A stretch of DNA of 64,000 nucleotides, taken from an uncultured Paracoccaceae bacterium (GTDB taxonomy: Bacteria; Pseudomonadota; Alphaproteobacteria; Rhodobacterales; Rhodobacteraceae). Where the stretch lies: the NCBI GenBank assembly GCA_947496605.1, contig CANMDF010000003.1, positions 434,001-498,000 of the forward strand, read 5' to 3'. Under the pieces are notes generated by a model, which saw only the letters and a list, made by a program, of their open reading frames with translations, had not been told where the DNA came from and ran no database searches. The translations under genes and the position numbers were made by a program. This document shows positions 21,901 through 27,625 of the stretch, piece after piece (the first letter of the stretch is position 1; each line of letters opens with the position of its first letter).

Positions 21901-23266
21901 CGTCTTCAAGCGTGATCATCGGCGCTTCAAGCGTGATGCTACCGGAGTTCCCGGTCGAAACACCTGCGGAACTATCACGCGAGTCGATGACCCCGCCCGA
22001 CACGACAGTGATCGAGTTATCAGCCTGCAAGAGGATATTTGCGCCAAAGCTGAGGATATTCGTCGTGACACTGAAATCATCAGACGCACCAGAATTGGTG
22101 GACACGCCGCCAATAAACAAATCAAACGGATCAACCAGAAGATTACCCGCTGAACCGAATTGCGACGAAAGGTCCAGATCGATAGACCCGATGTGGACAT
22201 TCTGACCACTCAGTTCAACGAAACCGCCATCACCAAGCGCCAACGCTGCCGCAGTAAAGGACGCGTCATCCTCGACCACCAATGTGCCTCCGGCAAACAC
22301 TATAATATCGCCGCCCGCATTGCCATCGGCGGCAAACTCAGCAGTGCTTTCGACCGTGATGTCACCACCTGTGACCGAGATTTCGCCAGCCGTGCCCGCA
22401 GATTCAGCGGCACTAGCATCGATCCGCCCACCAATGCGTGTCTCACCCGTGGCAACAATTTCAATTTTGCCGCCGTAAGACAAAAGTGCGCCGCCCTCAA
22501 CGACTTCATCCGCGTTCACAGTGGAATCGAATTTCATCCGTTGGCTTAGGTCGTCACCAACTAGCGCACCTGTGCTGCTGTTGATCGACACATTACGGCC
22601 TTGCAGGGTGATTCCGCCTTGGGCGTTCACTTCACCCATGATGGCGATATGGCCATTGGCGGACATCGGCACTTCACCAGTCATCAACTGATGAGCGACG
22701 CCATTGTCAATCGTGCCATCAGCGCGAATGACCCGCTCAAGAAACTCGCCTGTTGGTGTGTTCACGCTAAGCGATCCAACGTTCACCGTACCGTTCTGAC
22801 CGACGATGAAACCGTTCGAGCTTGAGAAGAAGATGTTGCCGCCTATTTCACCATTCTTGAAGCCGTTCAGCTCGCCATTGATCAGCACAGTCCCGTCAGT
22901 GACAATGTTCAACAGGTTGTCAGCACCGTCAGGGACATAAAGATCGACACGGGTACCAGCGGCCTGCTCAAAATCAGTGAACGAGTTAAAGCCGGTATCA
23001 CCCGATATGGTTTCGGTAGTGATCTTGGTATGCGTGCCTTGGGTGTCGATGTTTGTGCGGGTGCGGCCATCGGCGATGATGTTGTTCGATTGGATATCGA
23101 GATTCACGGCTTGCGCTTGCGCTGGCTGTGCGATCCCTGCACCCATTAAGGCGCCGATGACCACTGGTCCGGCGCCTTTTAGAAAGTCATTGAAACGCGC
23201 ACGGCGTAACAGTTTTGCATTGCGATTGGATTGTTCGAGGTGAAGTAGCCTGACATGTTTGCCCAT
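3977..23266 (-). CDS. Giant filamentous hemagglutinin-type adhesin (TpsA), leukotoxin LktA-like family
   Basis: Single uninterrupted 6429-aa ORF. Extended signal peptide ending AQPAQAQA. TPS-domain motif NGEIGGNIFFSSSNGFIVGQNGTVNVGSLSVNTPTGEF. Very long beta-helix-like GA/T/N/V-rich repeats and the adjacent TpsB gene. Confidence 0.95.
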   Translation of the reverse strand: MGKHVRLLHLEQSNRNAKLLRRARFNDFLKGAGPVVIGALMGAGIAQPAQAQAVNLDIQSNNIIADGRTRTNIDTQGTHTKITTETISGDTGFNSFTDFEQAAGTRVDLYVPDGADNLLNIVTDGTVLINGELNGFKNGEIGGNIFFSSSNGFIVGQNGTVNVGSLSVNTPTGEFLERVIRADGTIDNGVAHQLMTGEVPMSANGHIAIMGEVNAQGGITLQGRNVSINSSTGALVGDDLSQRMKFDSTVNADEVVEGGALLSYGGKIEIVATGETRIGGRIDASAAESAGTAGEISVTGGDITVESTAEFAADGNAGGDIIVFAGGTLVVEDDASFTAAALALGDGGFVELSGQNVHIGSIDLDLSSQFGSAGNLLVDPFDLFIGGVSTNSGASDDFSVTTNILSFGANILLQADNSITVVSGGVIDSRDSSAGVSTGNSGSITLEAPMITLEDGSQILAGVSTGSAFTGGDVTFTATQNNGGTALISVGQGGVVGPEITGRNITFNASSTVDQSSVLLAIPTANAGVLTQGGTITATGTFASTATANAAGGLTLLPLGVVVTNVDATVDVSGDTVVNAGAVDLTASATVVSSILTQSLAPANSSADGAVAVSTINSTAIARIGGSAELDVAGATTLDASNTITSKSDATPQQAAFGASVAVSVVDAVTTAEVADDATLSTAGLTLDAATQTDVTVNAVAGEGGATEPSPGSQATTYLSDAKYGGQAETSEGGVSVAGALGISDLSSVTNARINATGVTTVTGDLNITSSSDNAADVTADGTAVESDTGVGIAVGINIAKVVNDATINSAVSAGSVSQTAGHAAEGNKFSTSATSGAGAADVGIAGSFALNLIDTGSVARISGPAVVTVSGDGAVSLASNNETDITANALPSDGGATGDNVGVGASVAMNILANRSIAEVADGGTLTGVGDLTLSAKAVHSAETKAEAGSSGGISLTPALGLSMINNTTMARLGTGGTQVASGAIVVSAAQRSTITTDASGEAAGSKAAVGAALALALVDDRVMATSDRNIDADGAVTFTAAGASLSTLTATASAVGAASEEDGGSGGGDVDTTATSELTGASDKQKSAGVGDADQQAATETAANDEEGRSASTSEGKVSVAAAVGINVQTSSVTASIPDGIEVSAGGILKLGAVNNTDGQITATGDAVGEADDDGETPPPSKVGIGAAVAVNVVKTRNDAILGDATHNVGGLDISATKLDVAALIADPNSTATRSDVYLTRASSGAGGEKVGVAGSLALNLIDTQSVAQISGASLVTVTGDGAVTLTTDNQTETTAEALPVGGGATGGSVGVGASVAINILANRSDAEIADGGVLNGAGDLTLSAEATHKAVTKAEAGSAGDVSVTPALGLSMISNATTARLGTGATQTVSGAISVSATQSSTVTTEASGEAAGAKAAIGAALALALIDDQTLATTNRDIDADGAVSFNAEGQSTSTLNAVASAAGASEAEDEDAAPDSDGESVDKQATTEFNTGSSRQKKAGVGDSDQQDATTATAADEDGRSAETSEGKVAVGAAVAINVQSADVQAMIPDAVSVSAGGALTIQSGATTSGSATSDGQAVAGEDGGTSQVGIGVAVSVNVVNETNTARLGAAGHSAEGVIVGATQATGADTDTFEVSATSGAGGSKVGIAGSVALNIVTLDTTARIAGGANVDAGAGASSITAANDVDATATAAPSDEGVTGGKVGVGASFAMNLLTTTTTAELQDGATMTAGSGLNVEATSGLDTTTEASAGAAGGIAVDASVALALLNQTTTARIGTGNTLNMGAGAVRVAATNTGANTATSTGENKSGKVGVGASASVILGNGASGGALLNTSVTTATLARSVNAGSLTINASANRTYDANATATAGGGDFSENDEKKNDTTGGTSTTADSLDKTKDSQRDQDGNKNGAKVTIAAAAGIAAAQDVVSATLEGVTVNVAGSIDIDASNTVGMTASGIGAATNPQSKVGIGVGVGLAILNNTTSATVADGATVTNASSINVAATSRENADGPYLSQLSALGIAGASGKQVSVAGALAVAISTGQTNASIGDNVVVSQGGAMSVASDNTSHLSAKALAGSVSTNGIAVGGSIAVVVADKDYGASIGTGADLTGSSLAVSAINRRIDAGPDFDFSNLDDLDAFSDLLEDLATQKLLGNSNYYVEAIGGAGGSGVAVQGSFGVMVFSDTLKSTVGDGTQINVGTGAVVLSTDGDYVAKALSGSLSASSSSAAVGVSASVIVSDGETLSDLGDNVQITSAGSFVNTARAAQDIRVYAASASAASSAGVAGVATVITSENEVEALMGSGAQVSISGAGAVSLGATNDFTTFGLAAGIGAGSTAGVGAAATVVVVDNVTRAAIADSTAGDRSEINADGPISVTATATETGKLFGMAGAAGGTAGVGAGAGVYVLGTTTEALIGDFAKVGNGFDADSLVVSASDVSDLFSVAGAAGVGGTAGAGAGISVGDLGKTTTAEIGASTIVETGNVIVNANSAEEILAITAGIGVGGKAGLAGAVTVLSATPVTTARIGQNARVYADGNVAVLAAGETKLDMIDGAFAAGTAGIGASVGVTVISATTLATIDDNAQVTALGNGTAQSFVTGYTPGFAAYGDDDNGLAAANFDPAATDELTDADAAAARNAGLQLLSQSRDAVANLATASGVIVNATDNTAVRALSVAGSVGAVGISVSASVPVITTNTTANISTGAQINQIAGTAAVTQNVSVAAASDLYSIGFSGAVAAGGVAGGAGVSVMVLDATTAATVDAQSVNASGDVLVSADASQDIVGIGAAGAAGGSAALAGGVSVIDVTTVTTARLGGTVVAQGNVDVLADDTTRTAVVAGALAIGSTGIGAAVSVVNLDKEIAASIAAGASVTALGRREDHTVFTGDDFSDVEVASRGVNVQTNSAQSGFTLGVAGAAGGVGVAGVVAVYLMDVDNQATIGNNAMINTAGGNATANAAQDVVVTARDETVTSVAAGGVAVGLTAGLAGVVDVGVFKNTAAATIGNNVTLNARNDVLVNGLSNKAGEAYVIGAGGGIVGLAAGIAIYNYGDGITPSDGADDEISGASSDGSLSFASITDDAQAQAQNGEVNDLLAESDDERVRNISAAAQSRRESVDIASAATSTLAVPAGTSANIGSGTITAGGDVNVNSSDKLKVNIVTGAVAAGGLAGGAGIGVVTVDTGSTAQIDGSGVLTAANVRVNAITNHDLDGLHFAGAAGLLAALSADVGVFTDNSRTTAAIRGKTVTTSGGVAVNADATRAIKVDGVGVSVAGTLAVGASIATVKIGGAVTAEVTENAQIGTSGDRAGSLTVSAISNDTAEADTVAVGGGLGAAVQGAGSIVDVKPVVTASLSSARVFTSGLTSVNASATGSADTSAIGVAVAGGLAAGASDAESEFSASVKTNVDGDTLVNAGEIAFGTNVSTTLNTAFSSGSAGALVGLNATVATAENNSKAETLVANSALISTGEVSVSATNTTDQTAESSGLAVGLIAAGFNLSTAKSDTVTTATLTDMTAVAAGTLNVTANGDDSNDAVTVAGSGGLVAGAAASGTTRTDSRTQAGLLTTGSAAFGANVAGAANITAEHTSNFGGSVDSTQASLVGASGANIDHRVESEVLANIGDRVQLTAQDLTLAARNITDNQLLAGGKQNVNSISGGLANIPAGGADLVIIHNTSALIGANAAVRLTPPTLGPSLFKQEAYNNVGANQRVKLDSGGAIATANAEIDTAITANATTTVGADSDIVVDYGDIQIAAWGEADVDVRSSATTYGLAGAPSGDANITYAGLNQVNVGNNALVQATDGDTPTNGDIPRYATVRLGAGVGPDGGAADLDFNAVVDIFNKTAIPIPASPDPTVTVANSGLVSVGTTASTNMETDPQGVRAAGDIYVYVSRGEIDASAVGTGKDIYREALAAAASAISNAFGGGDVTFDYHGGSTSVDGGLSRVDINGRVETSIQSQKRLTIDLDPSCQPTVISCIADGISGNIDYEITGPFPVGNNIMERVNELRDLIEEYKDDPIALAAYQNEINFLQNKLVGLGLASFDAAGNFVDSPFTGPSPRGALEAEAAANANDISTVKIQLNVAASTNIVDGLTELTDGVQSFYTNGTYGLTVSVNSAITQIQSISTYSASNDAAVAAIRTLRDQGVAAANAVTVAEASTISLRNDNVAQAAVIANAQTALEAALLTNNVSEATTQQNRILAAQTQIDTNLATIAGNTSTITTQSGIARDRAASLDTDLNALLNSLPTVPVTGDEDAQAAANAQNALDNNIRNALRAPGTDALRTDAGALIRVGLSRTALATTVTDLGEVVTAINTAVGTLDANTGTTAGTVAGTKSLTQFVGLLGSLTANFATNTLNAAGAATSSESPTANAIEIADTAARLGNIFVSADELRTAGSGKLLAPGDAVIEITNNTANTLKLGNLIVPTYDAGNLRFNGVLVHSPADIANLNTNGLSSGFIDNNVVTSRTSSRGLIDIRSTYTPEAVDAADRQVAPDIILDRGKVIENTNGAVRITSEAGNIYVRGSINAGSVEILAKDGDFVASFVNGFNHIGGDPASFASHTSITEPGPGITANGAISISARFLNINSTIQSGIAEWNLTLGADPTLTASALAVGLTDSQVQLAIGRGDTTITNAQGQTFQINTAAQGIDADELSAVVEQYKAEVREDANADPTRTISIFGVATQVNIKDYLSETTGYRLEFSRAVAEAYKSAVPSSDGLFSVVPTSATDNIGAVYDAGTQQYVVNGATVKGGYIQLFGQIMNTTDSTEVARLNVLDGFGTINITNNSTIPVVLRNLSTGDDKTGELRGIEGKIEITDIVGVNATGVNADSPIVDVRKTIYTRDYVPGDPTGNIRIETQVGRIDNDTGDLRLGDPVVTSGGDANATYQPRANQRYVWTTAEEYSRTSTYSQVSTELFGSSALTVANITSLTQSGEPQLGATVRLKDGTYVTTDTTITDGGLQIVNGAAFQSPPASNTSNTTLSGTPLTEANQSYFTKNEFSSTGSSSRRCNWWTLCIASEKTYYYKLEQEYTTIVTESLKADNPIGINFIGSNTGAINVTSGANVVLTSNLVAAAGTVTINAGNGVGNSASIIQGDLAAEIRAQNVDLTATASVGGVSDPNNAAAPRNAALTVNLTGPLGGGSIFEGDIIADRTSGLTEPRAGGGAFSASAGNGNVEIISRADLTVDQVTALGDVTNGQGEVNLFSFASIDGVNQDARIQAARVNLTSLSGSIGGTADNAQLRVNTAYDATSNDREFGDPALDGDLRTNPYNGVSVTAAGDIGIRSDTWAENADGTMLVVKVQSTGGDVRLGATGQILDNNPVESIDQRTYDELLGFWEGLGLLADDPSRGVDGSVNEEKQANAIFAFESATTQSYNQYWMVRSQQADGGASYDPTFTYSLTVTPAQVAAVTERYRAEAIAAQQFDPTIDVDATVSARVDLFERQQENRRVTLTASLEQQAIAEGITLAEKITQYEETQTTEYHRLNGVVGDLTTRFDDTYRYVASDTEKTDLTDGAVWTERELAFSLAPGALKTVTGTNPVIKDPNVSGRSVTIEADRGIGETVGSGTASRGVSIRSSIDPRNLSIEQKVALAAAERTDLELTVGPVNLPADATQEQIDAYNAAVAIGLGASGVETTLLLGAEFDTLTNRQQIALNAAALGLVSAENTLLTVLSKRPLNFDAKTDLTVTVADVADAGNSDIGSVYLASRGGVTLGDISTFGETRIKVFGDITNAVTSSVTTGNLILEAAQGGIGTLTTPLILAPRDGATTTARAQNDINIAFTETGVIDTVYSPKTVQLTAQDSLLNAQNDDLINVLGKMVDLQAVTGSIGSEARSLNVGVGLEGKINATAAQEINLFGPEASRFVIGSATAGSTVRLGAFGESIIDGVVQTPGDILLSTGGRQVLTSISALQTSGGLVDINAGSLKMLTDAVVQADVGRVVIATTGDAQITGITSGSTDAAAVSVVSMEGAIIAGNADPRTDIEAMATGAGVFLQAGLGIGQVTQTNASAEENVVTDVINPLRIRTNILAAEAEAGDIELAIETDVILTDLTALNGAITVIGDGSVEIAQTESGGTQTFTAQDALSFDNLLTNSLPDDDGDIILTSVNSTVTGGSLNAAGDSNITGNGVIFDTIIAGNDSIIISTGDIIGVLEEAGDTIRNIAGFGDGNTGILDVQTMRARNIELQATDTLDVGVLEVGENLILRADIINAPSVTQVPSGPLPLNITLTGPNGVVATKATINVDAPAGIVMPDLQVSESLITTTADYVEIQNAYTPLQGTSDRAGTMLLTTPSQVLFSDSRSVTPKAEPASNVQLFQEDVPFQLTVDGNVISTNSFVVTFDVTNEVTDVLGVPFEGISLERDSLRRLRQSWWPIIDPLSFSDFLDEDVAVDGGLDISELDDALVVIDGIEYSVLVRGDGPAVLLRQ
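17215..18349 (-). repeat. Long intragenic repeat, unit C (diverged, about 1.1 kb) of the giant adhesin
   Basis: SGAGGSKVGIAGSVALNIVTLDTTARIAGGANV...GKVGVGASFAMNLL...; same block order as A and B but more diverged (landmark near 18285). Confidence 0.65.
18350..19545 (-). repeat. Long intragenic repeat, unit B (about 1.2 kb) of the giant adhesin
   Basis: SGAGGEKVGVAGSLALNLIDTQSVAQISGASLVTVTGDGAVTL...DEDGRSAETSEGKVAVGAAVAINVQ. Collinear with unit A (landmark near 19476). Confidence 0.8.
19546..20770 (-). repeat. Long intragenic repeat, unit A (about 1.2 kb) of the giant adhesin
   Basis: Starts at TSGAGAADVGIAGSFALNLIDTGSVARISGPAVVTVSGDGAVSL and runs to GDATHNVGGLDI. Closely parallels unit B (DNA landmark 'atcaggttcagcg' near 20706). 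Confidence 0.8.
22400..23110 (-). other. TPS secretion domain of the giant adhesin (approximate bounds)
   Basis: Encodes VNLDIQSNNIIADGRTRTNIDTQ...GGNIFFSSSNGFIVGQNGTVNVGSLSVNTPTG...NGHIAIMGEVNAQGGITLQGRNVSI, the hallmark arrangement of TpsA N-terminal domains. Confidence 0.85.
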
Positions 23267-23982
23267 CAGAAATCTCCACTTTCAATAACTAAAATATCCG
23301 GATTGTCCGGATCTACGGCGTAAAGCAACGTTAGGCTTTGGGGGAACAGGACGTTCGTATCCTCAACCTCTTCAAAGACGCCTTGCAGCAAGAGGATGGC
23401 GGTATGCCCAGATGGGTCACTGCCCCGGAACAACAGGATGCCGTTGTCCAAAACGACATTCTGCGTGATCGTGTCTGGCAAGTAGCCCGCCGATGCAAAG
23501 AATGCGTTCAGAATTTCCCCGTTGGAATAAAGCGTTTCTTCGGTGATCGCAGCGTCGGTGTCTGCTGACCACAGCACACCCACTTGGATCAGCGTCTTGC
23601 TTTCGTAGCCAAAGATGTATGACACCTGCGCAGCACCGCCGTCGCGTAGCACCTCGGGACCAACGACTGTCATCACACGTGTCCGCTCAACAGTGTTCAT
23701 GCCCACCTGCACCGCATCAGCAGCAACGCCAAAATCAGCAGTGATCGCCGCAAGTACGGCATCTTCGTCCATCCCGAATTTCGCAGACCGGAACCCTTCG
23801 AGCGCAATCATTTGCGCTTCATCAGGAACTGGTGCGATCTGACTGCTCGAAGTCTGCGCTTGCGCAAGTCCAACAAACGCAATGGGGGCCATGATCGCAA
23901 GACTAACCATCCCTATTGCGCACTGCCGTAGGATGGCGGGGAGACTTGCTATCAAAAACATCTGTGACTCCAAGTAAGTCAT
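23266..23982 (-). CDS. Secreted/periplasmic protein of unknown function, translationally coupled to tpsA
   Basis: 238 aa with N-terminal signal/TM segment. Mature part contains FRSAKFGMDEDAVLAAITADFGV. Its TGA overlaps the tpsA ATG (TGATG). Confidence 0.8.
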   Translation of the reverse strand: MTYLESQMFLIASLPAILRQCAIGMVSLAIMAPIAFVGLAQAQTSSSQIAPVPDEAQMIALEGFRSAKFGMDEDAVLAAITADFGVAADAVQVGMNTVERTRVMTVVGPEVLRDGGAAQVSYIFGYESKTLIQVGVLWSADTDAAITEETLYSNGEILNAFFASAGYLPDTITQNVVLDNGILLFRGSDPSGHTAILLLQGVFEEVEDTNVLFPQSLTLLYAVDPDNPDILVIESGDF

Positions 23983-24036
23983 ACGGGTTAAGGGACACAG
24001 CGGCAGAAATTGGGACGCTGCGCGAAAATCGTAAGT

Positions 24037-24783
24037 CTAGGTGTTAACCTTGTCTGTGTCGGCTGGCACAGACGGCTGAAGGTTCGAAACCGACCGCAAA
24101 CTAGCGATATGGTGATAGATCGCTTTGAGGTAGCCAGCCTGGTGAAGCTCGAACACCTGCTCTGCGTTAAGGTCGGCAAGGGCAGCTTCATTCACAACCA
24201 AAATGCCATGCATTGTGGACTTGTCGCCCCCAGCATTGGTTGTATCGAGGGTCGCGGAATGCAGAAGATTGAGTTCCAGCAGCTTTGCACTGAACGCCTC
24301 TGTCCGCGCACCTGCGTCACGGTAGCTTTGCGAAATGGCGAGCGCTTCGTTCAGTGCAGTCTCGGCTTTGCCCTTTTTGTCAAAAAGAGGTGCGCCTTCT
24401 TTCTCATTCAGACCCGCATAGGTTTCATCGACACACAACACAGATTCGCCATCTTGCACATCACCAATGATGAAAGGATAGCGCCGAAGATAGGCTGGCA
24501 CATAGGCCCCACTCCAAAGCCCCTCTTCAGAAATGAACATGTTCGTGCCGGGCTGCGCCGAAGTCACAAAGACGGCTGACGGCTGCGCCGTGCCGGGCAC
24601 AAAAACGATTGGCAGCTCGCCCATCGCGGACTCAAATTCATCAACCAAAGCTGGAATAATGTTTGCTTCACGCGCATACGAAAGCGGCTGATCTGGCCGA
24701 TTAAGCCTTAGCTTTCCATGCACTTTCGTATTGATCGGGACGACGGTCTCATAAAAGAGCGGCTTTGTTGCGGGCGCATCCAA
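24037..24783 (-). CDS. SapC family protein
   Basis: 248 aa: LNEKEGAPLFDKKGKAETALNEALAISQSYRDAGARTEAFSAKLLELNLL...GILVVNEAALADLNAEQVFELHQAGYLKAIYHHIASL, typical of the SapC family. Confidence 0.85.
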   Translation of the reverse strand: MDAPATKPLFYETVVPINTKVHGKLRLNRPDQPLSYAREANIIPALVDEFESAMGELPIVFVPGTAQPSAVFVTSAQPGTNMFISEEGLWSGAYVPAYLRRYPFIIGDVQDGESVLCVDETYAGLNEKEGAPLFDKKGKAETALNEALAISQSYRDAGARTEAFSAKLLELNLLHSATLDTTNAGGDKSTMHGILVVNEAALADLNAEQVFELHQAGYLKAIYHHIASLRSVSNLQPSVPADTDKVNT

Positions 24784-24967
24784 AGTAGTACCTCACTGCG
24801 TGTCGGAACAAGATCACGGCACGCATCACTAAAATAAACGTAAAAACACAATTGCTTTACGTCACGTTAGTTTTGATGGTCCTAGAGATCAATAAATATA
24901 AATCGACCGCCCCGACCATAAAGCGTCGCACAGTTCAGGCCGAAGACATGCCAAGAGACGGACATGT

Positions 24968-25624
24968 TTAACCGCCACGCGCCTCTTTCGCTGTGCCATA
25001 AACCGGAAGATCGGCAGCTGTCTTGCCATGTGCCGCCATCAATGTATCGCGGACAAAGGCGATGTGAGCGGTTTCTTCGATGATTTCGGCCAAATACTGG
25101 GCCGCTGTCAGCGTCTTGCCAACACCAATTGTGCCGTGGTTGGCCAGCACAGCCGCACGAACGGACGGGTCTTTGAACACCGGGCTGATCTCAACCTCGG
25201 TCTGAGGACCGCCGTTCTCAGACAGGGGAATCAACGGCATGCGTCCGATCTTTTCAATCGTCTGCACGGTCAGGCAAGGGATCTCGATCCCGGCACTGGC
25301 AAAGCCGGTCGCCCAAGGGCTGTGACAATGCACAATCGCGTTGATGTCTGGACGAATGCGATACAGATCAAGGTGGAAATCCATGTCTTTGGACGGTTTG
25401 AACTGCGTCTGTTCAATCGTCCCGTCCAGATGCACCACTTGCAAATTATCTCGTGTACATTCCGCGAAACCTACGCCGGATGGCTTGATCACAATGGCAT
25501 CTGCGCTGGACAACCGGACCGACAAGTTGCCCCCCGCGTTCGTTTGCAACCCAAGGTCAAAGCAACGCCGTGCCGACCAGATCAGTGCATCTTTTTTGGC
25601 TTCGATGTCGGATGGATCAAGCAT
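24968..25624 (-). CDS. Class II aldolase/adducin family protein (fuculose-/ribulose-phosphate type)
   Basis: NAGGNLSVRL, IVIKPSGVGF, HCHSPWATGFA, LANHGTIGVGKTL. Start chosen at MLDPSDIEAKK (25624), overlapping the upstream stop. Confidence 0.88.
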   Translation of the reverse strand: MLDPSDIEAKKDALIWSARRCFDLGLQTNAGGNLSVRLSSADAIVIKPSGVGFAECTRDNLQVVHLDGTIEQTQFKPSKDMDFHLDLYRIRPDINAIVHCHSPWATGFASAGIEIPCLTVQTIEKIGRMPLIPLSENGGPQTEVEISPVFKDPSVRAAVLANHGTIGVGKTLTAAQYLAEIIEETAHIAFVRDTLMAAHGKTAADLPVYGTAKEARGG

Positions 25625-26753
25625 GGGAAGTTTCCTTTGATATGGCGTCCAATGCGTCAACGGCGGCATCTGCCGTGGCGCTATCATTGATGTGGCCGCT
25701 GAGACGGGTCAGGGGCACGTGGGTTTCTAAAGTGTCGGCAAAGGCGTTGCGCAAAGCCTTGCTTTCAATCGCGCCACCGGGGCGGTCTTCGGATGAAAAG
25801 CCGGCCATCGGGATCAGGACGCGCACGGGGGCGGTCGCTTGCTTTAAGGCCTCACCCAGAATGTTGGCGCATTTCACCATTTCATCTTCAGTGCATTGCA
25901 CATGGGTGAACAAGGGCGAATGGGAATAATGCGGGCGGGCGAGATAGGTTTCAGGCATCAACGCAGGTTCGCCCATCCCGATGAAATTCACACCACCCGG
26001 CAAGACCACACGCGGCAAATGCCCCATGCTGGTAAACCGCCCCGGCATGTCTGCGTTTACGCCCGCAATGTAACAGCGCGTCAGTTCATGTGGGGTATAG
26101 TCAATAACCGATTTGAACGCCCCGTTTGTGGCCCAGCGGGCGAAAGCGGCACCACCAAACCCGTTAGCGTGGAAAACGGTGACTTCATTGCCAGTTTGCC
26201 GCAAACGCGCGCAAAGCGCATCTGTACCCGGACCTGTCACACCCAATGACGTCACGCCAATGGACGGGGACAATGAGACCGGACCCGTTGGCAAGGTCGC
26301 GTGATAAAGCCCGCCAGTGATCGCCGCTGCCTGATCCAAGGCTGCCCGTGTCGTGGCGTTCAAACCGCATAAGTCTGCAACAGTTGGAACCAAGACAATC
26401 GCGCTGTCGGCCATGATATAACGTGGATCAAATGGCAGCGTGGTAACCAAGACTTTTGGCATGGCCAAAGGCAGGGATTTCAAGACGCGCAACGCGATCT
26501 GCCCGCCTGTCCCGCCACCAATGGCAACTACCATCCGGCGGCCCATCTGAGGTTTCTCGGAAATCTCTTTGATGGCCCGCTCTGTGGCTTTCGCCATTCC
26601 AGCGATCTTGGCCTCTGGGCCCCATTGCGCACCACCTGCATGCAGTGAGATATCACACGTCTCAACCGGCACACCCAGCGCTGTGAGGGCAGTAATCAGA
26701 TAGTCGGCCTCTTGCTGCTTAGTATCGTAGGTGGCCAGCAGTAGGACGCTCAT
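25617..26753 (-). CDS. Tm-1-like ATP-binding domain protein (UPF0261)
   Basis: 378 aa: VLLLATYDTKQQEADYL..., AIGGGTGGQIALRVL, FIGMGEPALMPETY, VRVLIPMAGFSSED. Confidence 0.88.
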   Translation of the reverse strand: MSVLLLATYDTKQQEADYLITALTALGVPVETCDISLHAGGAQWGPEAKIAGMAKATERAIKEISEKPQMGRRMVVAIGGGTGGQIALRVLKSLPLAMPKVLVTTLPFDPRYIMADSAIVLVPTVADLCGLNATTRAALDQAAAITGGLYHATLPTGPVSLSPSIGVTSLGVTGPGTDALCARLRQTGNEVTVFHANGFGGAAFARWATNGAFKSVIDYTPHELTRCYIAGVNADMPGRFTSMGHLPRVVLPGGVNFIGMGEPALMPETYLARPHYSHSPLFTHVQCTEDEMVKCANILGEALKQATAPVRVLIPMAGFSSEDRPGGAIESKALRNAFADTLETHVPLTRLSGHINDSATADAAVDALDAISKETSHA

Positions 26754-27625
26754 TACCCTTTCACGGCCCCTGCTGTCATGCCTGTGATGATCTGGCGGCT
26801 GGCGACGAAGGTAAAGATAATCGGCGGAACCGCCAACAACATACCGGTGGCCATGATCACGCCCCAGTCGATGTCAAATTCGGTCAAGCTGTTCACGATT
26901 GTTACCGGCACGGTCCGACTATTGCGGTCTGACAAAGCATTGGCCAGCAGGAATTCATTCCATGCCACCCGGAAAGTAAAGATAGACGCCGCAGCAATGC
27001 CCGGTTTGATCAGTGGCAAGACCACAAGGAAAAATACTTGGAATGGCCCCGCGCCATCCATGCGGGCTGCCTCCTCCAGTTGGATTGGCACTTGGACGAT
27101 AAAGCTCTGCAAAATCCAGATCACGAACGGCAGGTTCAGGGCCACATAGACCAGAATGATCCCGCCCCGCGATCCATCGATCCCAAATTGAAAGGTCCAG
27201 ATACCAAAGACAGGCACCAGCAAAACCGCTGGTGGGACCATACGCATCATCAATGTCCACATTGACACTACATCGCGGCCCATGAACCGGAACCGGACCA
27301 GTGCATAAGCGGCCATCGTGCCAATCACCAAAGTAATCGCAGTCGAGACCAACCCGATGATCAGCGAGTTTGTCAGCGCACGCCCAAAGGTTGGGTCGCA
27401 GCGGCGCAGGTGTTCAGGCTCATACCATAGGAAATCGCACAGCGCGGTTTCATAGTTCCGCAAGGTCGGCATGAACAGCAGGCTGGAACTGTCCGACATG
27501 ATATCGACGTTTAGCTTCAACGACGTGACCAGCATCAGATAGATCGGGCCGATTGCCATCACGACAAGGCAGATCAGCAGAACGTAAAAGGCCGGGTTTT
27601 GGCGGTCGTATGTCTGCGTGCTCAT
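26753..27625 (-). CDS. Carbohydrate ABC transporter permease (MalG-like)
   Basis: 290 aa with multiple TM segments. EAA-type motif EAARMDGAGPFQVFFLVVLPLIKPGIAAASIFTF. Confidence 0.93.
   Translation of the reverse strand: MSTQTYDRQNPAFYVLLICLVVMAIGPIYLMLVTSLKLNVDIMSDSSSLLFMPTLRNYETALCDFLWYEPEHLRRCDPTFGRALTNSLIIGLVSTAITLVIGTMAAYALVRFRFMGRDVVSMWTLMMRMVPPAVLLVPVFGIWTFQFGIDGSRGGIILVYVALNLPFVIWILQSFIVQVPIQLEEAARMDGAGPFQVFFLVVLPLIKPGIAAASIFTFRVAWNEFLLANALSDRNSRTVPVTIVNSLTEFDIDWGVIMATGMLLAVPPIIFTFVASRQIITGMTAGAVKG

Noticed and set aside
4473-22825. Dozens of other ORFs of 60-280 aa on both strands within the adhesin gene
   Set aside because: They overlap a convincing 6429-aa reading frame and lack domain motifs; treated as spurious.
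24010-24579. 189-aa plus-strand ORF over the SapC gene
   Set aside because: Antisense of a well-supported SapC-family frame; no independent signal.
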